DNA from: Zhengitettix transpicula
Taxonomy: Eukaryota > Arthropoda > Insecta > Orthoptera > Tetrigidae
Assembly (NCBI GenBank): GCA_037074705.1
Contig: CM073590.1
Coordinates: forward strand, 219,386,746 to 219,450,745
Length of the DNA: 64,000 nucleotides
Direction of reading: 5' to 3'
Position 1 is the first letter of the stretch. Every line of letters starts with the position of its first letter. The position numbers and the translations under genes were made by a program. Of this stretch, positions 38,345-48,908 are shown piece by piece. The notes below the pieces were generated by a model. That model did no database searches. It was given only the letters and a program-made list of their open reading frames with translations, and had not been told where the DNA came from.

Positions 38345-39989
38345 TGTTTGTTTGATTATAATGCTTAAAATGGTTCGTAATAAATTTCGTACTCATGGGA
38401 CTTATGTTTGTCATGTTTCTTTATTTCTTTATATTTTCTTCTGCTGATGATACTAGCTATGTATAGTTATTAAAATCACAGTCATGCATAACAGTAATGC
38501 GGAATTTAAAATAAATGTACACTTACTTCGGTAACATCATACAAGCCGCTCAAATTAAATGTGTTATAAATAAGTAAATAATATTTAAACGTGAAACTTT
38601 TACAGTCCATTTCAAACATTTGGCTTAAATTATTTACATTTGAATATCCGCTGCATTGAGAAAAATAAATGTTTGAAGAAGACCGGACATAATTCTAGCT
38701 AAAGGTAAGGCAAACGGAACGCTGTATTTCATTAGCCTCAAGGCAAACTATCTCGCTCACAGCTGGCGAAGTTGGCCAACAAGTTGGAGTTGCCGAAGCC
38801 AAGCTATGCAGTTATTTAGATGCTCGGAAACAAACTTGGTTCCAGCTAAAGGCGCCTCGTGGTACATCGCAGGTAGACGAGACGAGCGCTTTGCAGCTCC
38901 CCTCCTTCCTTTTAAAAGAACTAGCCCAGAAGCTTGTATCTCCCGACGTAAAGAGGATCTGCCTAAATAAACCTTGCAGAGGGGTTGCTGCCGCCGGAGT
39001 CAGAAACAACAAATTAAAAAAAAAAAGTACGGGAAATGTAGCAGCGATACGAGCGCCCGGAGAGTGATTATTTTGTTGACGCTGAGACTTATTAATTTCC
39101 ACCTTCACAGTGTAATATAAAAGAAGAAAGCACTTTATAATGGAAATATTTTTAAGCGTGAATTTATACAATGGTTTCTTACAGTCTGACACATGCGCAT
39201 TACAACAATTCACAAACAGAAGTAAATGAGTAATACGTAGGACAAACTGCTAAGTAGGAAATTTTAAATATGACTACGGTTTAGTGAAACAGATTTTTTA
39301 ATGTCATCCAGACATTTTTCATTTAATATAAGGACTTATTCAATTGCAACATTTGTATTTCTTTACTATTAATCCTATCACGATACCATATCCGTATCTG
39401 AATTTTTATGAATAATTCAGAGTGAGATAAAACTGAAATTTTTAAATTGTGTGTCGTCACCGAAGACAATGCAGATTCTGTGAGTGTCTTTAAAATGAAG
39501 TTAAGGTTAATCGTTTTATTTTAGGTCATTATTTTGGTAAAAATCAGAAGAAATGTTTTCAAAGTGAAGCTCGGCACCAAACACCATGGAAATGAATTCA
39601 GATGGAACAATCTCGACTGAACCCGGAATCAAACCTACGTAACCAGTGAAGGTCCGGTCGTTACTGTTCAAACCTGTTCTTTGAAATTCATTATTTAGTG
39701 ATAATCGTGTTTCCGATTTATAATTTGTGTGTGGCAACATGTTCACTGAAATAGAATTGAAAATTACAAAAAAAAATTAATTATATCAAAACGATTACAA
39801 TAATTGCACTACCAGAAGCCTTACTGGATTCAGGTCGTTCTTCGTGGATTGAATTGCAGAAGTTTTATCTTAAATTTACATGAAAGTGTAGGTAAAATTA
39901 TTAGAAAAACGTGAGCGGAAAAATTCTGTGTTTTTTAAACCCATCTATGTTTAACTTCAGAAATTATTATAAGTAAACAACAGCCTGTT
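38345..39989. other. Non-coding DNA with GC-richer block at 38690-39080
   Basis: The block at about 38690-39080 carries a 133-codon minus-strand frame (38812-39213) lacking any domain I recognise. No exon call. The rest is AT-rich. Confidence 0.4.
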
Positions 39990-40025
39990 AACGTCAGAAA
40001 AAAAATATTTTTAATAGGAATTTTA

Positions 40026-40058
40026 CAACGTTTCGTCGCTTATTGCGACTTTTTCAGG
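40026..40058 (-). ncRNA. Hammerhead-like core motif E (left arm)
   Basis: Minus strand: CCTGAAAA (CUGANGA with G to A at the second G), A, a perfect 5-bp stem GTCGC-AATAA-GCGAC, then intact GAAACGTTG. The stem differs from GTCCC/GGGAC-type copies by compensating changes. Confidence 0.45.
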
Positions 40059-40168
40059 TACTGATATTTACACTGGAAAACGAAACAAAACCAAAAAACA
40101 ATTAAATATTTCGAATAAAATTATTTTTGTTATTGTATTTGTTTGGTTTCAGACTGTAAATCTTCTTA

Positions 40169-40200
40169 CCGGAAGAGGTCGCAATTACGACGAATCGTTG
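40169..40200 (+). ncRNA. Hammerhead-like core motif F (right arm)
   Basis: CCGGAAGA (U to G in CUGANGA), G, a stem GTCG-CAATTA-CGAC, then GAATCGTTG (one change in GAAAC). Arranged head-to-head with motif E. Confidence 0.42.
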
Positions 40201-40236
40201 TATAATTGGTATTGAAAACCTTTTTGTTGATGTTTT

Positions 40237-41829
40237 TTATCTATAATTTATCTTAAATAGTCGTAATATATACACATTATTATTCAGAAATTATTTTCCA
40301 TTGCATTAAGTTACACAATGACAGTAACGCAGCCGCGTAGTCATTGGTTTTATTTTAATCATTTAGATTTTTAAAATATTTATTTCAATTACATTTTACA
40401 CACATATATAATCGAACATCAAATAATTATTTACCTCAAATTAAAAATATAATTAAATAATGAGATTTTAGTAAAAAATTGTTCCTTATTATTTTGTGTA
40501 ATGTGCACAAGTCTACCACACTATTAAAACTTAAGATAAATATTGCTACATCTGACAGCCTGCAACCTTAGCTCAGGGGTTCAGAGCCGGGATACAGAAA
40601 TGTGCACTCGTGTTTCAGTCACACTCGCCGCAACGATTTTTTATTTGTGTACTTTGTTTATCTTTCAGTTCTAGAATTTTCTGTTACTAGAACTGTATAA
40701 AAATAATGTACCTCGAAGCAGAGGAGAGTGATATCGTAACGCTAGCTGCTATATAGTACATCAGCGTTAAATAAACACCTATTACCACTATCAGTGTGTT
40801 TTATTGTATCAACCCATCCTCTAGAAACGTGACAATATACGTACTTAAAAAAATCTTATTCACTGATCTATAAGTTTCTAGCTGAATTCTCCTTTTTTAA
40901 TATTAACAGTTAATTTTTCAATTATAATTACAAAGAATGTTTTTTTAGTTAATTTAGCCAAAATTTCAGAACTCGGTAATTTTTATCTTAATCACGGTTC
41001 GATTTATTATCCTTGGATGTTAATGGCACAAAGCCTAGCCTCTTTGTCCCTTCACGTATGAAGACTGACTGGTATGTCTAAGAGTGTATTTTCCCTGCTT
41101 TATAAAACGACATTTTCTGCGGCCTAATGTGCATGTGCTAATTCTTGATGACGCAAAATAATTACTCATCATCCTAAATTAGGTGTTAACCACAGTTCCG
41201 CACGAAATTTATTTCGCTTTCTTCAAAACGCAGCGCTTAAAATGTTATATTTCCCTTTCCTCACCTAAATTGCACAATCTAGTTTTAATCTGTTATTATA
41301 TTTAAGCTAACGCTTTCACCATTTTGGTTATATTTTGGTCAATGGTAATATCAATACTCGAGCCAGAGTATAACTGAACACGATAAAAGAAACGTGAAAT
41401 TTTTTAAAAAATTTTCGCGGTAAATTTTAATATGCTAACACGTTCTGTTGATGTAGATGAATTGTTGTTCGTATCCTCTAAAATATGAAAACAATTTTAA
41501 AATACGTTTTTAAATAAATTTTATGTACTGTTGATTGATATTTTGCATTAAAATGACTGTTAATTTATATATAAAATAAATTTATTTTCAAATTATTTTA
41601 GATTAAAATAAATTAAACTGATTAATTAAATAACCTCGGCATTCTTGTGGATCTTTCCGGTTATTGGTGCCTTCGTCTGCTTCTAGTGCCGTCCAGTCTG
41701 TTAGTTTTTACTTGTTGCATAAGTTTTGGGGCACAAAATTTTGTTTATGTTTCTATCTATACGTATAAGCAAAACAATGCTAACATTTCAGAATGATGAA
41801 AAATAGGAAGCTTCCTAGGCCTAATTCTC
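40237..41829. other. AT-rich DNA with a possible decayed LTR at about 40500-40835
   Basis: Between about 40500 and 40835 there is a TATAAAA at 40696 and, near 40770, AATAAACACCTATTACC followed by GTGTGTTTTATTG and a TGACA end. This order (TATA, then AATAAA, then a T-rich stretch) is LTR-like, but no target duplication or partner LTR is seen. GGGGTTCAGAGCC at 40578 might instead be a decayed pol III B box. Unresolved. The rest is featureless. Confidence 0.2.
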
Positions 41830-41863
41830 TCCATTTTTATGCTACATTCCCCCACTTGTAACA

Positions 41864-41873
41864 ACGTCATCTA
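41864..41873. repeat. Target-site duplication, left (family H copy 6)
   Basis: ACGTCATCTA, matching ACGTCCTCTA at 42293-42302 (9 of 10). Confidence 0.7.
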
Positions 41874-42292
41874 CTTTTTTTTTTAGTGCAACGGGCTACA
41901 TGAGGGCAATTCACTTTGGGCAACTCCAATAGCATAGGAAGGGATTTGAAAGGGGGGATGCGGAAGGGTGGAGGAAGGTAGCCAAGGGTTACTAGGGCCC
42001 CCGTACTATTGTTTAAGGATCCTGCCCGGCATTCGCTTAAAGAAATGCAGGTAAAACCCTAGGAAAACCTGCATCGGATAGGTCGGGCATTGGATACTTG
42101 TCCCACGCCCTTCCGATAGCGGGAGAGGAGTTTGCTGTGGGGACGCAGCATTCCCTTCTCCGTGCCTCGACCAGTTTAGGAGGCAGCTAGCCGACTATTC
42201 CAATGGGAATAGCGAACAGCTCTTACCGTATGCCCAAGGTCTGCGACCCCGGAACATACACCTCTCAAAACAGGCCGAGGTCCCCATCACTC
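41874..42292 (-). repeat. Family H SINE-like element, copy 6 (5'-truncated)
   Basis: Minus-strand copy with T-run at the left and the family body through CCTCTCAAAACAGGCCGAGG; it lacks the 5' hairpin. Short unique sequence TCCCCATCACTC lies before the right duplication, perhaps untemplated. Inserted in R3 copy b. Confidence 0.9.
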
Positions 42293-42302
42293 ACGTCCTC
42301 TA
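42293..42302. repeat. Target-site duplication, right (family H copy 6)
   Basis: ACGTCCTCTA, partner of 41864-41873. Confidence 0.7.
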
Positions 42303-42510
42303 TGTAATTAAGTTGTTTTTGACTAACTTTCAGAGAAATGCCCTACTTTGAGTTTGTGCCGGTCGGAATAGACTCTGATTACTTAAGCAAACCATTATTC
42401 TGCAATGTCTGGAGGATTTACGTTGATGGATGCTTTGCATTTACTTTTAAGTTTACTTTGTGTCTTTCGTCGGCGAAATTATAAAGGAGGTATTCGATCG
42501 TACGAGAATG

Positions 42511-44552
42511 AATTCAAATATTCTTTAACCTTTATGATTAACATGTAGACGGTCAATTGTTGTTCGTCTATTGTATTTATTCTACGAAATTTTCATAAAA
42601 GTTTTAGTACATTTTCGCCTAAATTTCAGTTTGTCGTGAATTCTACTGATGATTAGAAATATAGTTATATTTTAATATTTCTGTAATTCTTAAACGTCAG
42701 GAACTTTTACAAGAAGTTCTGAATTTGTGTAGACCGATCACCAAAATACAGAAAACATGAGCGATGGGATTGTTTGCGGATACTTACTGAGAAATAGTCC
42801 ATCTTATTGTGTTTCCGCAGCGTATTTAGACAAGGAAACCAAAGCAGTCAACGACAACTCGGGCTTTACTTTATTAAATAGAATTTTCATTTTCGTGATT
42901 GAGTTTTCCGAGAATTTTTGCCTTCGTCATTTTTATCAGGAACCGTGGGTCGCAGCAGTTAGTTCTAGATATTCAAGATAAAAAATGATCTAATTCGTAG
43001 TATGCTCAGTCTGTCGGATTCAAAATGTGCTGTGGAAATATTTGAAATTTAGTTAGAGCGTGGCTTGGTTTCCGGGAAACGACCTGGTGAGGCTGCTATT
43101 TTGGTGTCGAGGCAATATGTGCGTGGGAGGAGAGCTGCATTCGCCCGATAACGCCTGGGCTCTGAATTGGCAGCCGATTCTCACAAAGAAGTCCTCCTAC
43201 GACATGCGAGGATTACCTTACCCTCTTGCGCGCGCACACACACACACACACCATTCCTCATCCGTTAAATTCTTAATTGACTCCGGCGCACTTATTCCGA
43301 ATTAGCAATTTCCTTTCTTTATATTCATATTATTGTTTTTTTTACTTTTTATTCATATTTTGTTGATTTATTCACAAACTCTCTCTTAAAAAGATTCCTC
43401 TGACAAATAACATTCATTATAAGTTGTTGTTTTTTATTTACTTACGATCCTACTTTTATTTTGTGTTTGAAACCGTTTCTCCACTAACAGAGAAGATAAT
43501 CATCATTCACAACCAAACTCTAAACTATAGCATGGATTTTAAAAATATTTATAATGTCCATATATGACATATTTCCGTAAAATTATTTCAAACTACTAAA
43601 AACATGTACAAAAAGAGGATTCGAATTTCAATTCTGCATTATGAAACACAAAATCATTTTATTGCGACACGTGAACAACATATTTAATGAAAATTTGAGA
43701 TTTTAAATTCTTGAATAATAATTTAATAATAAAATTTCGCTCGAGAAAATTTAAAATATTTCCTGGAGTGAAAAAATGCATAATTTTATATTATTGGAAT
43801 ATTAACTCGCCATCACATCACGTTTGAATTAATATAGCGTTTGTCATAATACTTTAATACTTACGAGATAATATTCCGTTATGATGGGATATTGTGGTTT
43901 TAATCAGTTGTGAGAAGAAATTACAATAAATAAGAAGAATTATCCGGAGCTGTATAATAAATTTTATTATAATGCGGAATGTAGTTGAACAATATAAATT
44001 TGTGAAATTTTTATTTAATTATCAGAAAATACTATTAATAATTACGAAATATCATTTGACGCAAACTAAATTTTCTTCGGCTCAGAGTTTATAATTATCT
44101 AAACCTTTCTTCATTTAGAAATAGATTTTAGCATAATCCTTTGTAATAATTTATCAGTCTTTGATTACGGTTCCTTGGTCGACATGACCAGAATGGAGTA
44201 AGTAATGAGACATATTTGTTTATCGGTTCTTCTTCGAATTTTCTAGAAGTTACTCTAAATGACAGCTTGATTTCACCAAAGTAAACCTTTTATGTTGAAT
44301 GTATCACTGCCACGTCTTTCCAATTTGCATTGTCAAGTCAGTTATATATTATTTTCATTTTTCACGCCCAAAAACATGTTGATGGTTGACCGGTTCGCAT
44401 TTTAAAAATTTAATTTTACCATCCAGATACTCCAATAAAAGTTCGTAATCCTATTATATTGCAAATAATACTCTATTTTTTAATATTTAATTTAATAAGG
44501 GATGTAATTTTTAAAACATTTTTTGATAACTGAATTTAATTGAAATTTTGCA
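42511..44552. other. Non-coding DNA
   Basis: Two small plus-strand frames (42757-42981, 43060-43305) show no domain I recognise. The second runs into a (CA)n tract at 43235-43251. The remainder is AT-rich. Confidence 0.5.
43235..43251. repeat. (CA)n microsatellite
   Basis: GCACACACACACACACAC run, about eight units. Confidence 0.9.
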
Positions 44553-44588
44553 CATGTGAGAGCTTCCAATTAGGGATGAAACGCTTCG
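44553..44588 (+). ncRNA. Hammerhead-like motif, copy G (degenerate)
   Basis: ATGTGAGAGC (CUGANGA lost), a TTCC-AATTA-GGGA stem remnant, then intact GAAACG. Upstream AATTTAATTGAAATTTTGCAC and downstream TTTGTTAAATATAATGTTG match copies B and D, placing it in the same dispersed family. Confidence 0.35.
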
Positions 44589-46814
44589 TTTGTTAAATAT
44601 AATGTTGTAAATTTGATACTACATTATTCTGACTAAAAGGCTTGTGTTTTTCACAAAAGTTCGTTATGTTACTCTATTCATACATGTAAATAGTGATATT
44701 AATTTGTGATCCTACTATAGTTTATTAACGAATCCTATTTGATTTGTAACGGTTTCACAGTTCACATTCAGGTCAACACTCACTTAATCTTCAATATCTT
44801 TTAATTCACGGACAACAGTGTGTTACGTGAGAATTTATGTATTTTATAGTAAAACTGTCATCGGATTTAGATTATTCGTAGTAATATATATGAATACAGC
44901 CAGTGCTTTCAGTTATTGATTAAGGAACCACGGAAAATATGAGTTTTAAAATATCGCCTATAAAAACAAAACTGATTTCAATGTTAAAGGAAAATCTTAA
45001 TTGATTCTACCGTCTTATAATTTTTTGAGACAGGAATTACAAATTCGTGAACATTACAAACAATTGCGATTATACTGAGGAAGTGTTTGGCTGACGAACA
45101 CGACACAGAATTTTATTTCAAAGAATTATACCCAATCAGCACAATTTTCACACTGTTTGTGGATCTCTGAAGCGTGGTTGTTTGGCCGCCCGTTTCCAGT
45201 CAGTGGGAGCAACTGAATTATCTGAAGTATCGTACAAAGCAAGCCCGGTATTATAATCGCCATGGCAACGACTGGAAATTGTTGACGTAATGAGATTTCC
45301 AGGTAGCTGTCTTCATCCAGGCTTCAGAAAACCTTTATTTGTGAGGGAAACCCACCCAATTACTAAGATTACACTAGAGAATACACGAAAGTACTTAATT
45401 AGTTTACTGCAGTCTCAGTCCCTTCCCCCGTAACTTTCCGTTTGCTACAGAATCCTCTTTTTCTTTACTTAATGCCCTAAAGCAGCGACCTGATCACAGT
45501 GAAGCGCGGTGGGTGCATAATTACGCTCAATACTGTTCTCGCTCCATGTTTGCTTCCTTTTTCAAAAATGTGACGGTGCCTCTGTTGACTGTAAGAAATT
45601 AATACATAATCTTACGTAGCTGTCTTTGTCATGAATATTACGACAGAGAGAAATAGCCTAAGTTTAATTATTTTTTACGACACATTAGTGGGTAGTGTCT
45701 ATAACTTCTATATTTGCGCATCTCCAAATATTGCTTTCGTATACTTTGATGGTAATTTGCTTTCAAATTTAGTTTAAAACAGTGGTCAGCAAAAGATTTA
45801 GATTGTTGACCCTCTGAGAACCTACGAAAGCTCTTATCAACCCTAACAAACTTTTGGTTTGTACCTTATTGCAGAAAAAAAAAGCTTTTACTAGGAACAT
45901 TCTAAAGGTCAGTAACTTAATAAATTATTACATGGGCATTTAAGAATTATGTAATTTTTTAACATATGTAGTTGAAATACAATTTAAATATAAGGAATAA
46001 AATTTGAATAAAAATATCCAGTATTTATTTTTCAACTTTATATTTCTCAACACACGTAATGAAAATAATATAAAAATAATTTTAATATTGCTTTCTGATT
46101 GGAATTTGATTTCGCTGATATCGATAGACTTCAACAGAAAAAAAAGACATATTAAATAAAGTTTCCTGTTATAATTACACTGGTCCAAAAATTTATTAAT
46201 GTCCTTGTTTCGACGTTAGTTAATAACTCAATACGGTTTAACAAACGTGTATTAAATTCATCAAATAATTTTTCAAAAACGTTATACAAAATTATATTAG
46301 CTATGTTAAATACATTTTGACAGTTCTGATATTGATCGTAGTTGTTTAATTATAAAATTCATGAACCGATGCGAAAACTATGTAATTAAATCTTTAAGGT
46401 AGAAATTGTTATATCTATAGTGCATTTTATGGTTTTTTTTTCGAGTTATATTGAGTATGTAGAGGTGGCATTCCGGTTCACATAATATCCTACGTTTTAA
46501 ATGCGCTGAGAACCATTTTACGACACGGAATTGATTTTTAAATTATCGTCATCAATTTTAGTTTAATGTAGCAGGGTGAATGTAAGTCATACAAAGAAAT
46601 TGGTAGATTTTTTGAAACCCCAAAGAGTGTAAATAATTAAATTTTTAACATAAGTTCGGAATGATTTTTAAAACGCATGTAAGCATATATTTAATACTCG
46701 TTAGGAGATTATTTAATAATTTATGTTGATAAAGTTACAAATTTTCCGATATCGGCGCCACCATCAATGTATCCCAAATTAAAATGAAAAATTTACGTCT
46801 GATTGAAAATAATG
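44589..46814. other. Non-coding DNA with GC-richer block at 45140-45560
   Basis: The block holds CGCCATGGCAACG at about 45259, an RFX X-box-like half dyad, and dense mixed-composition sequence without a sustained frame. The rest is AT-rich. Confidence 0.4.
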
Positions 46815-47176
46815 AACAAGAAAGATAGCCAATACAGTCGAATAAATACCACACAACGTTTCTGGGATCCTTGTGCCTTTCGTCAGGTGCTAAGAAGAGC
46901 CTAGAGAAACACAACTGCACTGTTCAGTTGACAACACTCAAAAGCGACGAAAACGCAAAGACAATGGGAGAGCCGAAGGGTTAGCGTAACAATAAGGGAG
47001 CAACGACAAAGAGAAAACAGAAGGTTTAGCGTAATAATAAGGGATCATAGCAATTACTGTGTAACTGAAGACTCACCAGTGCAGTTGTGTTTCTCTAGCA
47101 ACAAGGATCCCAGAAACGTTGTGTGGTTGTTATATATCACCTTTTTTGTCTGTATTGGCTATCTCTCTTCTTAATG
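46815..47176. mobile_element. Fold-back element with about 100-bp inverted arms and internal tandem repeats
   Basis: The left arm (about 46815-46925) and right arm (about 47076-47176) are reverse complements: GATAGCCAATACAG, CCACACAACGTTTCTGGGAT (continuing CCTTGT) and AGAGAAACACAACTGCAC occur in both. The left arm has about 25 extra bases (GCCTTTCGTCAGGTGCTAAG and a few more) that complete a hammerhead-like box. The centre carries two copies of a 28-bp unit (GAAGG.TTAGCGTAA.AATA, 46975-47002 and 47020-47047) with a 45-bp period. No coding sequence. MITE- or fold-back-like. Confidence 0.7.
46853..46890 (-). ncRNA. Hammerhead-like motif H (left arm)
   Basis: Minus strand: GCACCTGACGA (intact CUGANGA), then AAGGCACAAGGATCCCA, then intact GAAACGTTGT. 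Both core boxes are intact, but stem II pairing is weak in this copy. The right arm (47099-47127) has only the GGATCCCAGAAACGTTGTG half. Confidence 0.38.
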
Positions 47177-47984
47177 ATCTCAAATTAATCTTGCAATGTT
47201 ACAAACATGTCTGATTTATATAAATCACATTTATCTAGAGTTATACGCCATTTTAAAATAAAAATTCTCTACGCATTCTCGATTTATTGTTACGCTAAAT
47301 GTTAATGGGAATGGATATAGGCAGAGCACTCTTCAGCCGTTGAATAGTAAAACAGCGAGTCTGTTACACAACGGTTGTGGTGCACGTTTTGAATTTTTCC
47401 TTCAGTAATGAAGTTACGACAAGGAGCGGTACACATTGTCAATGTGATTATAATATTCACGGACCTTCATAAAAAAAATAAGAAATTTATGTTTTCGAAT
47501 TCTGTTGAGAAAACATTTTCACATTAACTTCTGAAAGTGATATATCCTGAAAAGCTCCGGAATTGGTCTATTGCATGAAACGTTCTATTCCGGATCATTT
47601 CTATAGACTAAATGGTGTCGAATTCGTTCACGGCTGAACCACGTCGTACTAATTTTATATTAGTTCATATGTTGGCCGAATGGTGTGACGCTTTTATAAT
47701 CAGTATATTTCTCGCCTAAGGTTTCTATTGAAAAGGTTAATACAATTATGAGTCACGAAACTGAGCTTATTTATGTTTTGCGTGGCTGATGTCATAAACC
47801 AAGTTTCTGTTTTTTCTCCATTCTTTAGCTCAATTACCTTTTTCCCTTTTCAATGTCTGACGCTTTTTTATAATTAACCAAATTCTTACTATGATCAGAC
47901 ATTGTTCAAAGTATTATAATATCTAATATTAAAAAACTTATCATTATTAACATTAAATTGACAATATTATAAATTATATTTTTT
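47177..47984. other. AT-rich non-coding DNA
   Basis: Nothing recognised apart from an inverted repeat CCGGAAT/ATTCCGG (about 47557-47593) bracketing GAAACG. Confidence 0.5.
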
Positions 47985-48908
47985 TGGGGGTGCGCGCATG
48001 TTCCGCAAAAAATATACACCCGTGGAGAGAATTTGACCAAATTTCGTACAAGTGTCCTTTTAAAACCAGAAACAAATTCTGTGAGGATAAAACATGTCTA
48101 CACCCTTTAGGTTGGGGTGGACCGGGATGGAAATTTTCAAACGTGCTCAAGCGGCCGAATTTCTATTTTTCTATTTTTCTGGATCAATGAGATTTTTAGT
48201 GTTTCTACCGATGTTTTTGAGTGTGTATAGTTTCAACTCCCTTCGGCGTAAGAGTAGCGCACTATTAGGAGTGGGGGTGAAGGGTATTTATAAATAATAA
48301 CGCTAAAACAACTGCGATTGGAGTCAAATCCTGGTTTATGGATGTTACTGAGTTTAATTATGACATCCAAATTGCCGTTTAACCCCAATGGGAGGGGGAT
48401 GGACGGTATTGGAAATTTTCAATCATTTAACAGGTCCATATTTCCGTCAAATAAATATTTTAGAGGCACTGACATTGATAGTATTTCTCTCGATGTTGTT
48501 TGTGTATAATTTATCCCCTTTTGGAATAGGAGCGAAGTTACATAAAAAAATCCAAGTTTGGTGTAGACTCGGGGGTTAAAAAGGTCACTAGTTCTACTTA
48601 CGACATTCAGGTTGCCGTTTAACATCCAGGCGCAGGAGTGGACGGTGGTGCTAATATTTGGACACGTTAAAGCTGTGAATATTCTTTTCTAAAGATAATA
48701 TTTGGGGGTAAATGACATAGATAGCCTTTTTCCAGTTATTTTTGTGTATAATTTCTAGCCCTTTCTTTATGAGTGTGGAGCACCTTTCAGGGTAGAGATG
48801 AAGGCGTTTTACATAAAAATAAGACAGAAATCTAGTTAAATGCGAGGCTGTGGATGTCGCTGAGTTTAATTATGATAATCCGGGCAACACCGGGCACCCA
48901 GATACTAA
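47985..48908 (+). mobile_element. Helitron-like non-autonomous element, copy 2, with internal tandem repeats
   Basis: Contains about three diverged units with periods of roughly 240-280 bp. Landmarks: GGACCGGGATGGAAATTTTC (48119), GGACGGTATTGGAAATTTTC (48402) and GGACGGTGGTGCTAATATTT (48639). Each is followed by a TGTGTATA(G/A)TTT segment and then ATTGCCGTTTAAC or GTTGCCGTTTAAC. The end at about 48880-48908 reads CCGGGCAACACCGGGCACC then CAGATACT: a CCGG..CCGG hairpin near a CTAGT-like terminus, as in Helitron/Helentron 3' ends. The same family occurs on the minus strand at 5848-7040. Overlapping small ORFs (47984-48625) are repeat by-products. Confidence 0.6.

Larger units (their letters stand above)
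39990..40236. mobile_element. Fold-back element with a hammerhead-like motif on each arm
   Basis: The left arm (about 39990-40102) is the imperfect reverse complement of the right arm (about 40132-40236). Inner arms pair GAAACAAAACCAAAAAACAA (40082-40101) with TTGTATTTGTTTGGTTTC (to 40150). Middle parts pair GTACTGATATTTACACTGG with CCAGACTGTAAAT-like sequence (right copy reads CAGACTGTAAATCTTCTTAC). The two motif copies E and F lie in the arms, and outer parts correspond to at least AAAATTCC/TTGG.ATT. No coding capacity. It resembles a MITE-like fold-back or an inverted pair of ribozyme-bearing repeats. Arm limits are approximate. Confidence 0.6.
41830..42510 (+). repeat. Unclassified dispersed repeat R3, copy b, interrupted by family H copy 6
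   Basis: The left part (41830-41863) and right part (42303-42510) correspond to 34935-35200 and are split by the SINE-like insertion. Shared landmarks are AAGCAAACCATT (about 42387), TCTGGAGGATTTACG (about 42409), ACTTTTAAGT and AAATTATAA. R3 therefore predates the insertion. Confidence 0.58.

Noticed and set aside
38812..39213. 133-codon minus-strand frame as a gene
   Set aside because: No recognised domain. The open stretch follows a GC-richer block, and its N-terminal half is AT-driven.
47546..47593. A further hammerhead-like site (CCTGAAAAGC ... GAAACG)
   Set aside because: No convincing stem II between the boxes and no flank similarity to the other copies. The only clear pairing is an outer CCGGAAT/ATTCCGG repeat.
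47984..48625. Cluster of small ORFs as a gene family
   Set aside because: They are successive tandem units of the Helitron-like element read in different frames.
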